Shown here: positions 15,480 to 24,365 of the stretch, in pieces
Position numbering within the stretch: the first letter of the stretch is position 1
Layout: each line of letters starts with the position of its first letter
NCBI GenBank assembly: GCA_029863805.1
Contig: JAOTUR010000004.1
Location: 1-34,366, forward strand
Source of the DNA: Candidatus Krumholzibacteriia bacterium
GTDB lineage: Bacteria > Krumholzibacteriota > Krumholzibacteriia > WVZY01
Direction of reading: 5' to 3'
DNA: 34,366 nucleotides
Notes under the pieces: generated by a model
What the model saw: the letters and a program-made list of their open reading frames with translations, nothing else
The model's database searches: none
Told to the model about the DNA's origin: nothing
Position numbers and translations under genes: made by a program

Positions 15480-18400
15480 ATGGGTACGCGATCCCGAGGC
15501 ATCTACAAACGAACGCTGCGCACTTCGCTTTACGCGCTTGCATTACTGGTCGTTGTGGCGGTAGTCGCCGCAGCGTTGCTCTTGCTCCAGCCAGTTCGTG
15601 ACCGCGTGCTCTCGTTCGCGTTGAGCAAGGGGCGTGCATCGTTGCCGGGAAGCCTGGTCGTCGGCCATGCGCGCTGGCAGGCCCTTTCGCGCATCGAGGT
15701 CGATGACGTCCTGTGGATCGATGAAGGCGACACGCTCGCCGTTGTCGATCGTTTTACCTTGTCCATCGCACTACGACCTCTCGCGTCGCATCGCCTGCTG
15801 GTACGCGAGTGCATCTTACTCGGCCTCGAGGTCGACGTGCCCGCCATAAGGAGGCGGCTCAGAGCCGCGGACAGCGGTGCCGCGGCGCCCGAGCGCGACG
15901 TCGGTGGCGGGTTCCTGCGCCCGGGCTCGCTGCCGGGGGTGCCTGCGGTCGCGGTGGAGCGTCTGGAGATGGACGCGCCGCGACTTCGCCTCACCGACGA
16001 GCGCGCGATCGAGTCGATCGACGTGCTGGCATCGATTGACCTCTTCGATGGGCGGCCGCCGTCGATCGCCGTCGATCGACTTCAGCTCACAGACTCCGCG
16101 GGACGCTTCGGCGTTGACGATACCCGTCTTCGCGTAGAAATCGACCGCGGCGTCCTGAACGGAGAGGGACGTGGCCGCGTCGCGTCCGGTCTTGCCGTAT
16201 CATTCGAACTTTTTTCGCCGAGCAAGGACGCCATCGACCTCCACGTGGCACTAGCCGACTCCGGGCGCGCGGATGCCGCGAACATCGAGCTCAACGTAAC
16301 CGCCCGGCTCGCGCGCCGGCAGTTCGACGTCAGCTCGGTCGATTTCCAGGGGACTCTGCACGTTCCAGCGCGCGACTCGCTCCCGACCATCGTCCGGGCT
16401 CGCGCCCAGAAACTCCCTCACTTCAGCACCCTCGACGTCGGTTTCAGCGGGCGCTACGAGCGGAGTGCCGATGGGTCATCGGGCTTGGGCGTACACGTCG
16501 ACGAGCGACCACCCTTCGGTGGCCTGGACACGCGACTGACGTTTCACGGAGGCGCAGTAGCGGTCGATACCTTGAACACCCGTATTAAGGACCTCGCGGT
16601 AGCGGGTACCGGCACACTGTCGGCCGACGGCCGTGTCGACGCGTGGCTCGACGCGCGGGGTGCCGTGAACGGATTCGCGCTGACCGACTCTCGGCTTCGG
16701 CTTCACGCGCCGTCGCTGGCGTCCCCGCCCTACCATCTCGACGTGTCCATCGTGGCTGCGGAGCTGCACCTCGCCGCCCAGGCCACGGTCGAGCGCCCCG
16801 GGGACTGGTTGATCAAGTTGTCACCGCTCGTTTTGACCGAGAGACGCGTGCCCTTACGCACACCAAAAGGGCGCTTTGGCGAAATCCATGTAGGTGAAAA
16901 AGGCGACGTGCGCGTTCGCCGCCTCACGATCGCAGGCGGCGCGGGGCGATACCTATTGCACGGATCGATGTCCCGCAAGCGCCGCGGTGAGTTGCATGTC
17001 GATTGCGACTGGAGCGGTCCACCGGCGATACTCTTGCGGCATCTGCTACCCGACGCGACAAAGCGCGCCGAGGTCGCCGCCGCGTGGCCCGATACGGTTC
17101 GCGGGACGATCGTCGCGATCGCAGACCTTTCTTCGGGTGGCCGAGAGGTTAGTGGCACGTTCAGGGTCTCCTCGCCGGGGTGGATCGATTCGAGCGTGGT
17201 GCGCGTGCAAGTGAGCGGGGACGACAGCCGGATCGACACCGCGATCGTCGCGCTGCCAGGGCTGCGTGTGCTGGCAAGCGGTGGAGTCCGTGACGGCGAG
17301 TGGGACGCCGAGGCGGCCGTGTCGTGGGACGCCGACAACATCGTGGAGCGCATCGTCCCCGCCATCGTGGGCGTGACCGGTGAGGCCGATGTGTCGTTCA
17401 GCGGCCGCCGGGAGGTTCCACGCGTTCGCGCGTCGCTGAGCGCGGCTTACGACAAGGGCGGTACCCGCGTGCCCGCCATCGTCGCGCATGGTGACTGGTC
17501 GCGAGACCATCTGAGTTTGCGGGTGTCGTGCCCGAATGGAATCTCCTCCGCAGCCTTCGCCTTGGATTCGCTGGCTGCGACGCTCGACTCGCACCAGAGA
17601 AAACCGTTGCCAGCGCGGGTCACCATGGGTGCCACCGGTAGCGACCTCGCGTTCACCCAGCGCCTGGACGTCAGCCGGGAGGACGGCTGGCTGTTCGACA
17701 CCGACTCGTTGATGCTCGAGATGAGGGGAGAACGTCTGCGCGCCTCGCACCCCTTTCGGGTTCGCGTGCACCCAGAACGGGCGCGGGTGACACTCGAAGA
17801 TGTGGAGTTGTCTGGATCAATGGGGACGCTGCGCGCGCACGGCTTCGCCCAACCCGACTCGTCGGATGTCGAGGTGCATGTCGACGTTGAGCTACCGCCC
17901 AAACCCAAATCGCTCACCCTTGCCGAGGAGCTATGGCCCGGACGCGTCACCGCGTCGCTGGCCGCTCGTGGAACAGACGCCGTCCGGGGATCGCTCGTCG
18001 TGTCGGACTTCAAACTTGGCGAGCGAACGGCCCTGGCGGCGCGCATCAATGCGACGGCCGCCGGCGATAGCATCGAGGGCGACATGGTACTGTCGGATGT
18101 TGGCGGCGATCTCGCCTCCGCAACCTTTCAGTTTCCGGGTACGATTGATGTCTTTCCGCCCCGCGCGCGACTCGGTGACGGCGTGGTGTCTGTCCTTATG
18201 AACCTGGAAGGTTTCCCACTTCCCGACCGCCGCCCCCTGCCTGGGAGTGACGCGGCTCGGGAAGTTGCCCACTTAGACGGTCGCCTGTGGATCGGTGGCA
18301 CCAGCGCCAGGCCCGAGGCCGGTGCGGGCGTAAGCGTGAGCTTTCCCGCTGGTTCGCCTCTGGCCAGCTACCGCGTTGATCTCGCCGCCCACCTCTCGGC

Positions 18401-19730
18401 GTGGGCGCTACCCGGTGAGGTACCGCGGTCCGTGCGGAGCAACAACATGTCGGCATTACTGGCGAAGCTGGATCCCGCGCAGGGGGTTGGGTTTGTCGCC
18501 GACGCACGCGTGTTTGAGCGAGGCAAACCCGTGGCCGACGGCGTCGTTCGCCTGCCCGTCGTTTGGTCGCTCTCACCGCCCACGGCCGCGTTGGCCGCTC
18601 GTAGCCCGGTGGTGATGCGTTGTTCATCAGGTGGGCTGGGGCTCGCCGGCCTCGCACCACTATTGCCCGAGGACGTCGGGATCGAGGGTAGGCTCGAGTT
18701 CGACCTGGCCCTGGAAGGGCCAGTTGCTGAAGCCGCGCTCTCGGGCCGTGTGACCGGCAGGGAGCTAAAGTTCACACACGCCAACGGCACCCGCGTTGCG
18801 GGTATGGGCGAGCTGCGACTGGCGGGCACCAGCAAATCGCCATCGATTGAGGGGGAGATTCAGATCGCAAACAGCGTGATCACCGTCCCGGAGAAGCCCA
18901 AGAACTTGCATCCCAGCGAAGGCGAGTCCATCCTGTGGCGGACGATGGCAGCGGGACGCGAAGAATCGGGCCAGTCCGCCGCGCCTAAGGACAGCACAGT
19001 CGCGAAGGCTCCTGTGCCGCGCATCAACCTCAACGTTTCACTGGTCATTCCATCCGCACTTTGGATACGCGGCAAGGGTCTCGACGTCGAACTGGCCGGC
19101 AATCTAACCTTAACGCAAAAGGGCGACGTGCCCACCGTCACTGGTGAACTCAACGCGATCCGCGGCCAACTACTGTTCCTGGGTCGGACATTCAAGATAT
19201 CGCGCGGGAAAGCCGTGTTTTACGGCGAGGACAACATCAACCCGTCGCTCGACCTCGAGCTCACCACAACGGTGGAGGGTATGGTGATCACGGTTCGCAT
19301 GCTGGGCACGACCGAGGAGCCTGAGGTCACTCTGAGTTCGGAGCCTGCTATGTCGGAGGGTGACATTATGTCGTTTCTGGTCTTCGGCAAGCGCATGGAA
19401 GAGCTGAACTCGGATCAGGTGGGCTTGGTGCAGCAGCGTGCTGCACAAACCGCGGCGACATTTGGAACGCAGCTGGCCTCGCGTCTTTCGCGGCAAATGC
19501 ATGTAGATCTGATCACGCTTTCACGCGGGGAAGCAACGGGGCGTTCGACGCTGACTCTTGGCAAGTATGTCACGCGCAGGGCACTCTTGAAGTACGAGCA
19601 GTCGTTGGAAGAGCGTGCGGCCTTTTTGGTCGACCTCGAGTATTTCCTCACGCGGACGCTACGCCTGGAAACCTTCATCGGTCAGCAGCAGCAGTCAGGT
19701 TTGGAAGTCAACTGGACTCGGGATTATTGA
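15480..19730 (+). CDS. tamB: TamB-like translocation and assembly protein (DUF490)
   Basis: A 1416-residue AsmA/TamB-family protein. One N-terminal membrane anchor (about 13-36, rich in V, A and L) leads to a very long beta-rich periplasmic body. The conserved DUF490 domain occupies the last 300 or so residues, with GELNAIRGQLLFLGRTFKI, FYGEDNINPSLDLELTTTV and the SEGDIMSFLVFGKRMEEL block. TamB spans the periplasm as a beta-taco groove and is implicated in moving phospholipids to, or assembling proteins in, the outer membrane. The usual length is about 1250-1500. It starts two bases after the tamA-like stop, so the two form an operon. No terminator is visible before the convergent lipocalin gene 64 bases on. 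Confidence 0.94.
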   Translation: MGTRSRGIYKRTLRTSLYALALLVVVAVVAAALLLLQPVRDRVLSFALSKGRASLPGSLVVGHARWQALSRIEVDDVLWIDEGDTLAVVDRFTLSIALRPLASHRLLVRECILLGLEVDVPAIRRRLRAADSGAAAPERDVGGGFLRPGSLPGVPAVAVERLEMDAPRLRLTDERAIESIDVLASIDLFDGRPPSIAVDRLQLTDSAGRFGVDDTRLRVEIDRGVLNGEGRGRVASGLAVSFELFSPSKDAIDLHVALADSGRADAANIELNVTARLARRQFDVSSVDFQGTLHVPARDSLPTIVRARAQKLPHFSTLDVGFSGRYERSADGSSGLGVHVDERPPFGGLDTRLTFHGGAVAVDTLNTRIKDLAVAGTGTLSADGRVDAWLDARGAVNGFALTDSRLRLHAPSLASPPYHLDVSIVAAELHLAAQATVERPGDWLIKLSPLVLTERRVPLRTPKGRFGEIHVGEKGDVRVRRLTIAGGAGRYLLHGSMSRKRRGELHVDCDWSGPPAILLRHLLPDATKRAEVAAAWPDTVRGTIVAIADLSSGGREVSGTFRVSSPGWIDSSVVRVQVSGDDSRIDTAIVALPGLRVLASGGVRDGEWDAEAAVSWDADNIVERIVPAIVGVTGEADVSFSGRREVPRVRASLSAAYDKGGTRVPAIVAHGDWSRDHLSLRVSCPNGISSAAFALDSLAATLDSHQRKPLPARVTMGATGSDLAFTQRLDVSREDGWLFDTDSLMLEMRGERLRASHPFRVRVHPERARVTLEDVELSGSMGTLRAHGFAQPDSSDVEVHVDVELPPKPKSLTLAEELWPGRVTASLAARGTDAVRGSLVVSDFKLGERTALAARINATAAGDSIEGDMVLSDVGGDLASATFQFPGTIDVFPPRARLGDGVVSVLMNLEGFPLPDRRPLPGSDAAREVAHLDGRLWIGGTSARPEAGAGVSVSFPAGSPLASYRVDLAAHLSAWALPGEVPRSVRSNNMSALLAKLDPAQGVGFVADARVFERGKPVADGVVRLPVVWSLSPPTAALAARSPVVMRCSSGGLGLAGLAPLLPEDVGIEGRLEFDLALEGPVAEAALSGRVTGRELKFTHANGTRVAGMGELRLAGTSKSPSIEGEIQIANSVITVPEKPKNLHPSEGESILWRTMAAGREESGQSAAPKDSTVAKAPVPRINLNVSLVIPSALWIRGKGLDVELAGNLTLTQKGDVPTVTGELNAIRGQLLFLGRTFKISRGKAVFYGEDNINPSLDLELTTTVEGMVITVRMLGTTEEPEVTLSSEPAMSEGDIMSFLVFGKRMEELNSDQVGLVQQRAAQTAATFGTQLASRLSRQMHVDLITLSRGEATGRSTLTLGKYVTRRALLKYEQSLEERAAFLVDLEYFLTRTLRLETFIGQQQQSGLEVNWTRDY

Positions 19731-19794
19731 CGACCCCCCTCTGGTGGCTGCGGGCCTTATCGGTGACGATGCGCCGTCTACGGTGGTCGTTGGT

Positions 19795-20325
19795 TTAGTG
19801 CGCGGTTCGTTCGAAATCCTCGGGGTCGTAGCCCTGATTTGTGAGCTCTTCAAATATACTTTGGAGCACATCGGGAGCGATGTCGGGCGTGCGACTTAGA
19901 ATCCAACCATATTTCCTGTCGGGTGTGCCCACGATGGAGTACTGGTAGTCGTCACCCAGACCAATGATCCAGTAATCTCCCCAGAAAAGCCGCAGCCCCA
20001 ACAGCCGGAAGAAATTGACCTTGAGCTCAGCGTTCGACACCCTGTCTTCTACTTTCGCAATTCCTTGGGCTTTCTTAATCTCGCCGTCTTCTGTGACGCA
20101 GCTGTTGATCACTTCGATCTTCCCGTCACCGCGGATCGAATACTGAGCCGTCGTGCCTCGCACACATTTCTTCTGAAAGCGGTTGGGAATCTTGGCGATT
20201 TCATACCATAGACCCACGTACTTCTCGAGCTCGACATGTGCCACGGGTACCGGTGGGCTGGCACCGCCCCACGCGGTTCCATTTGTCAAGGCCACGAGCA
20301 TGACGATGGCCGTTCTCGCGATCAC
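19795..20325 (-). CDS. blc: Blc-type lipocalin
   Basis: A 176-residue secreted lipocalin. The signal peptide is residues 1-20 (IARTAIVMLVALTNGTAWG), without a lipobox cysteine, so it is probably soluble in the periplasm rather than a lipoprotein as in E. coli Blc. The lipocalin signature GLWYEIAKIPNRFQ is at 38-51. The diagnostic bacterial block DYWIIGLGDDYQYSIVGTP and RKYGWILSRTP follow. Two cysteines (54 and 76) could form the disulfide. Bacterial lipocalins bind lysophospholipids or fatty acids. The GTG start overlaps the upstream stop as GTGA, and GGAGG lies seven bases before it, so it is coupled to the SDR/DUF2867 gene. The pair suggests lipid binding or modification in the envelope. 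Confidence 0.92.
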   Translation of the reverse strand: MIARTAIVMLVALTNGTAWGGASPPVPVAHVELEKYVGLWYEIAKIPNRFQKKCVRGTTAQYSIRGDGKIEVINSCVTEDGEIKKAQGIAKVEDRVSNAELKVNFFRLLGLRLFWGDYWIIGLGDDYQYSIVGTPDRKYGWILSRTPDIAPDVLQSIFEELTNQGYDPEDFERTAH

Positions 20326-21857
20326 TTTTGATCCTCCGTGGGGGTTGCGAGTCCATTGAGGTGCTCGCCCGAGCCAACCCGTGTCTCGTTATTGGGCGAA
20401 CGCACCGATGCCCGGGCGATGCCGCGGACCATACCGGCAAACACCAATTGGTGGACCAACCACAGCGCATGCCAGTATGCCAGACCGAGAATTCCAACGG
20501 GATCGAACAGAGCCGTCTGCCGGAGTATGGATCTTCCTTCGCTTTCTTTGATGTCAAACCTAAGCCAGGCGCGTCCCGGTGTCTTCATCTCCGAGGCCAG
20601 CAGGATGGCCTGGTTTTCGATAACCGATTCCACACGCCAGCAGTCGACGACATCGCCCACGTGTAGGTGGCTCGCATCGGAGCGGCCGCGTCTCATCCCC
20701 ACGCCGCCGGCCAGCAAATCGAGCCATCCGCGGAGGCGCCACAGCCAGTTTGCGTAGAACCATCCGTTCTCGCCTCCGATCCGCGAGAGAACACCGAACA
20801 CCTTGCCAGGACTTACAGGTATGTGGACCACCCGGGTGTCGGCGCGCCGATTCCCAAAACGCACTCCCGCCCAACTCGTGATCTCTCCCGCCGACGACAG
20901 AGCGTCCGACCAGCGTGTCGCGGCGAACTCACGGTCTTCGTTGCGCATGGCGGCCGCCATCGCCTCGCGCACGCCCATGGGTTCGATCGCAAACACGTCA
21001 CTGGCCGTGGGGTCACGTACGATGGTTGGATGCTTCAGGCTATCGATCAGTTTGCGCCCGATCCGTGCATAGACCGGCGTGACCAGACCCAGCCATCGGC
21101 TGGACAGGCCTGGTGTCAGAACGGGCACCGGGATCAAGAGTCGCTTGAGGCCGCGTTGGCGCGCGTACTCGCTTATCAGGTCGCCATAGGAAACGACATC
21201 GCGACCGCCGATTTCATAAATCGGGTTGCCCTCCACATCGATCTCCAGTGACTTGACAAGATAAGATAGCAGGTCTTCGATAGCGATGGGTTGAGCTGGC
21301 ACCGATACCCATCGTGGTGTAGTCATGACGGGGAGCCGTTCGGTCAAAGCGCGGATGAGTTCGAAGGAAAGGCCACCGGATCCTATGACGATCGACGCTC
21401 GCAGCTCGATGACCTGCGTTGCGGACGTGCGCAATATCTCGCCGACCTCATGCCGGCTAGACAAGTGAGGGGATAGCTCGTGCTGCGAATCGCCCAGCCC
21501 ACCGAGATAAACAATGCGACGAACACCGCACGTGCTGGCCGCACGAGCAAAATTGCCGGCCGCAAGCCGGTCTTCACGCTGGAAGTCGCCGCTGGACCCC
21601 ATCGAATGAATCATGTAATACGCGGTATCGACATCGGTGAGCGCCTCGACCAGGCCGGCCTCGTTCAGCACATCACCCTGAACGACGCCGACATCATCCG
21701 GCAGTCGGTCGCGAAGAAATTCAGGACGCCGCGCGAGGCACCGAATTTGGTACCGGTCGCAATCGATACGTCCGACCAGGCGCCCCCCCACATAACCGCT
21801 GGCGCCTGTTATCAAAACGAGACGCTTGTCAGGTGTGTTATCGGTGAATCCGCTCAT
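20322..21857 (-). CDS. SDR-type NAD(P)-binding protein with DUF2867 domain
   Basis: A 511-residue fusion. The N-terminal half is an extended/atypical short-chain dehydrogenase with the Rossmann motif TGASGYVGG (17-25), a YYMIHSMG segment and IVYLGGLG. This is the YbjT-like arrangement annotated as an NAD(P)H-binding or sugar-epimerase-like protein. The C-terminal part, about 345-485, matches DUF2867 (WRVESVIENQAILLASEMKTPGRAWLRF; DPVGILGLAYWHALWLVHQLVF). The substrate is unknown. No Shine-Dalgarno sequence precedes the ATG, but a strong hairpin lies ten bases upstream. Its TGA overlaps the lipocalin GTG start. Co-occurrence with a lipocalin hints at lipid or carotenoid-type chemistry, which is inference. 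Confidence 0.9.
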   Translation of the reverse strand: MSGFTDNTPDKRLVLITGASGYVGGRLVGRIDCDRYQIRCLARRPEFLRDRLPDDVGVVQGDVLNEAGLVEALTDVDTAYYMIHSMGSSGDFQREDRLAAGNFARAASTCGVRRIVYLGGLGDSQHELSPHLSSRHEVGEILRTSATQVIELRASIVIGSGGLSFELIRALTERLPVMTTPRWVSVPAQPIAIEDLLSYLVKSLEIDVEGNPIYEIGGRDVVSYGDLISEYARQRGLKRLLIPVPVLTPGLSSRWLGLVTPVYARIGRKLIDSLKHPTIVRDPTASDVFAIEPMGVREAMAAAMRNEDREFAATRWSDALSSAGEITSWAGVRFGNRRADTRVVHIPVSPGKVFGVLSRIGGENGWFYANWLWRLRGWLDLLAGGVGMRRGRSDASHLHVGDVVDCWRVESVIENQAILLASEMKTPGRAWLRFDIKESEGRSILRQTALFDPVGILGLAYWHALWLVHQLVFAGMVRGIARASVRSPNNETRVGSGEHLNGLATPTEDQK

Positions 21858-21866
21858 TATTGGAAC

Positions 21867-21890
21867 GACACGGCGTTGAGGCGCCGTGTC
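21867..21890. promoter_or_regulatory. Nine-base-pair hairpin just upstream of the SDR start
   Basis: GACACGGCG-TTGAGG-CGCCGTGTC forms a perfect nine-pair stem with a six-base loop. It ends nine bases before the SDR start codon and sits where a Shine-Dalgarno sequence would be expected. A short T-rich run (ATTTTG) follows on the + strand, but no + strand gene needs a terminator here. It is either an mRNA leader structure or a protein-binding palindrome. Confidence 0.5.
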
Positions 21891-22081
21891 ATTTTGTCTC
21901 CATCTAACATTCTACTCTTCTTCCGTTCCCGGGGCGAGCACGATGCACGCGGCACCGATGCTTCGAGTTCCCCTGGCCCGCCCCGGGTTCGGTCTACCAC
22001 CGTTGAGGCCCGCAAACGACCGACGGCCTTGAATAGCTATTCCTGTCCGCCATCTGGCCTTCTATTAGAGGGCCGAGAGTC

Positions 22082-22615
22082 CTAGGGATTGAAAGGCAAA
22101 ACCACTTCGTCGATGACATGGATGATGCCGTTGGCGGCCTCGATGTCGGTCACGACGATATTGGCTGTGCGGCCTACCAAGTCACCCAAGGACGCGCCGG
22201 ACACACTAAGAAATCCCCGCTGAAGCGTACGAATCTGACTCGAGCTGGTCACGTCAGCTGCGGCGCGGCGGCCACGTGCGACGTGGTAGAGCAGAATTTG
22301 CGTCAGGGTCTCCTGGGGAAATGTGCCGGCGATGTTGCCCGCGTTGAGTCCGAGGTTGGCGAATGCCTGGTCGGTCGGCGCAAACACCGTGAACTGGCCG
22401 TTACCGGACAGCGTCGAGAGGACGGAAGGATCGGCCGCCTGAAGCGCGGCGATTAGCGTGCTAAGTTGACCGGCGAAAGGGCCGCCGGGCGCGTTCGCCG
22501 CGAGGGCGACGTCGACGATGGTGTCCCCTTTGGGGCCGGCCTCGACGCCACTCGTCACCATGACAGCGGCCACCAATACCAAGGCGATGATCGATTGCAT
22601 CCTTGAAACCCGCAT
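22082..22615 (-). CDS. Secreted fasciclin (FAS1) domain protein
   Basis: A 177-residue protein with a signal peptide (SIIALVLVAAVMVTSGVEA) and a single FAS1 domain. The H1 motif is FTVFAPTDQAFANL, and the H2-like motif is NGIIHVIDEVVLPFNP at the C-terminus. FAS1 domains mediate adhesion or protein-protein contacts outside the cell and in bacteria are usually secreted or surface-bound. AGGAGG lies seven bases before the ATG. It stands as a single gene with a strong promoter at 22684-22712, giving a leader of about 60 bases. No cell-wall anchor or lipobox was seen. Confidence 0.94.
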   Translation of the reverse strand: MRVSRMQSIIALVLVAAVMVTSGVEAGPKGDTIVDVALAANAPGGPFAGQLSTLIAALQAADPSVLSTLSGNGQFTVFAPTDQAFANLGLNAGNIAGTFPQETLTQILLYHVARGRRAAADVTSSSQIRTLQRGFLSVSGASLGDLVGRTANIVVTDIEAANGIIHVIDEVVLPFNP

Positions 22616-22683
22616 TGCAGATCCTCCTGATGTTTTGGGTTTGGACCGAGCAAAGCATCAGTCCTGTCTATTAGTTGTCCAGA

Positions 22684-22712
22684 ATAATAAAGATATATCA
22701 AGCGCATGTCAA
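22684..22712 (-). promoter_or_regulatory. Near-consensus housekeeping promoter of the fasciclin gene
   Basis: Reading leftward: TTGACA (22707-22712), 17-base spacer, TATTAT (22684-22689). The -35 is perfect and the -10 matches five of six. Predicted start is about 22677. This implies strong sigma-70-type expression. Confidence 0.8.
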
Positions 22713-22767
22713 GCTTTTTAATCGAAAATGATTAGACGCACCCCGTAAAGAAATATGATTGTCTATA

Positions 22768-22783
22768 TGTTTAAATGTAAACA
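22768..22783. promoter_or_regulatory. Dyad TGTTTA-AATG-TAAACA upstream of fasciclin promoter
   Basis: A perfect inverted repeat with six-base arms and a four-base spacer, centred about 98 bases upstream of the predicted fasciclin transcription start. It could be a regulator site; the family is unknown. Confidence 0.35.
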
Positions 22784-22934
22784 AGATACGCAGAGGCGAC
22801 ACGGGCGGTCTCGTCACCGTGATGGCGGTGAGCTGGACACGGCGCCGACGGCGCGAGGGGAAACTGCTGCGGTGGAGTCTGAAACCGACGTGGCGGACAA
22901 CTTTCCACACGGCCTTCTAGTTGAGTCCCATAGG

Positions 22935-24311
22935 CTAACTCGAAAACGCAAAACGCGCCATGAGATGACCCACAAATTGGGAGAGGGTCTCCTGTGACCC
23001 TTGCCCAAAGGGGTTCGCCGCCGGGTCGAGGCTGGTGTTCGTCTTCTCGGCCTCGATGACGTACTCCATACCGAGATCCAGGCTCCAGCGACCGCGGGTG
23101 ACGCCGAAGCCACCCGTCACGTGGTTCTCGGCGATGGCGGGGAAGAGGGGTTTCAACGTCGCGCTTGGAATGGGTGTATCCCCGTGGTTGTAACCCAGGC
23201 GGAACGCCCAGTCCTCAACCGGTGTCACCTCTATACCCACGGCCCACACCCACTGGTCCTGCCAGTCCATCTGGAAAGGGATCTCTCTTGACGGGGGCGC
23301 CATCGGCACATCGGGGTTGGCAATCTTTATGGTGAGGGTCTCGATGGCATCCGACCAGTTGACCCAGTCCACGTCTGCGGCAAGCAAGAACTGGGGACTG
23401 ACTTGATAAGCCGCGCCCACGCCCGCCTGCGCGGGCCACGACAGGCCCGATGCGGTAGCGTCATAGTCCACCCTGCCCAATCCGAGGGACGATAGGTTCA
23501 GCGTCATGGTGCCGTCTTCGAAGTCGAGAGAGGTCTCGGTGCAATAGGCTCCGCCGAGTGTCAGCGCGCCTACCTCGTATTGAAAACCCACCCGCACTCC
23601 GTAGCCGGTGCTGGACATGTCGCGCACGTGCATGCCCGAGAAGAAGTCGCGGGGGCTGTCTCCCTCGGTTCCGCTGCGGTCAATATCGGCCATCACCGAC
23701 GTGTTGGGGAAAAGCTTCATCTCGGCCCTCGCGTAGCTCAGGTTGAGGTTCGCCCCCACCGTCAGGGAGGGATGAACCCGCCAGGCCGCGGTGGGCGTGA
23801 TTTTCGCGTGCATGATACTGGTCAGCGTGTTGTCCGTGATCGGGACCGCGTCACCAGCAAAGAATCCGGGGGGCAACATACCGGAGTTGGCCATCGCCGA
23901 AAAGGGCGTCGTAAAACCCTCGTACTCCGCGCCCAACCCGCCTTGGACGAACACACCCATCCCAAACGTGAAATCGCGCACGGGATGGACATAGGCAAGA
24001 AAGGGCACCGGATAACGCTGCGCCACGTCTTCCCGGTCGTTGCCAAAGCCATCTGCGTGGCTCAAGGATGGCCTGAGCAGGCTTAACCCCAATTCGATCT
24101 GTGGATACACACACCGACCGATACCCGCGGGGTTTATGTTCATCGCACTAGGGCTGTTGGTGATGGCCAGGTCAGCGCCGGCCATGGCCACGGACTGCGG
24201 ACCAAAACCGATCATGTTCATGCCGTTCGATGCGTAAGAAGTCTGAGTGGCAAACGGTACAAGGCCAGCCAGGCAAGCGTAGAACAGAAAAGTGGCTCGA
24301 CGAGATTTCAT
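22935..24311 (-). CDS. FadL/TodX/OmpP1-type outer-membrane channel
   Basis: A 458-residue beta-barrel protein. After a signal peptide (about 1-27, ending TSYA), the mature N-terminus reads SNGMNMIGFGPQSVAMAGAD and then NSPSAMNINPAGIGR, the FadL hatch pattern with the family NPAG motif. Repeated amphipathic strands follow to a C-terminal barrel strand (GHLMARFAFSS). The family imports long-chain fatty acids or aromatic hydrocarbons through the outer membrane by lateral diffusion. GGGAGG precedes the ATG by nine bases. It lies 54 bases downstream of the CopD-like gene on the same strand, probably in one transcript. The substrate is not evident. Confidence 0.92.
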   Translation of the reverse strand: MKSRRATFLFYACLAGLVPFATQTSYASNGMNMIGFGPQSVAMAGADLAITNSPSAMNINPAGIGRCVYPQIELGLSLLRPSLSHADGFGNDREDVAQRYPVPFLAYVHPVRDFTFGMGVFVQGGLGAEYEGFTTPFSAMANSGMLPPGFFAGDAVPITDNTLTSIMHAKITPTAAWRVHPSLTVGANLNLSYARAEMKLFPNTSVMADIDRSGTEGDSPRDFFSGMHVRDMSSTGYGVRVGFQYEVGALTLGGAYCTETSLDFEDGTMTLNLSSLGLGRVDYDATASGLSWPAQAGVGAAYQVSPQFLLAADVDWVNWSDAIETLTIKIANPDVPMAPPSREIPFQMDWQDQWVWAVGIEVTPVEDWAFRLGYNHGDTPIPSATLKPLFPAIAENHVTGGFGVTRGRWSLDLGMEYVIEAEKTNTSLDPAANPFGQGSQETLSQFVGHLMARFAFSS

Positions 24312-24365
24312 CGTGATCGTCCTCCCAAAGTGAAGCGCCTTCCAGCGCCAAATCGCCGTCAGCGG

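Larger units (their letters stand above)
22616..22934. other. Intergenic region between FadL-type and fasciclin genes
   Basis: A 319-base stretch. The right half, downstream of the FadL-type gene, has two GC-rich hairpins without T-runs (GCGCC-GAC-GGCGC, 22842-22854; TCACCG-N6-CGGTGA, 22814-22831) that might act in transcription termination or mRNA stability. The left half is A/T-rich and holds a dyad (22768-22783) and the fasciclin promoter. Confidence 0.5.

Noticed and set aside
20667-21251. 194-codon rightward frame opposite the SDR gene
   Set aside because: Antisense shadow of a gene with clear Rossmann and DUF2867 motifs.
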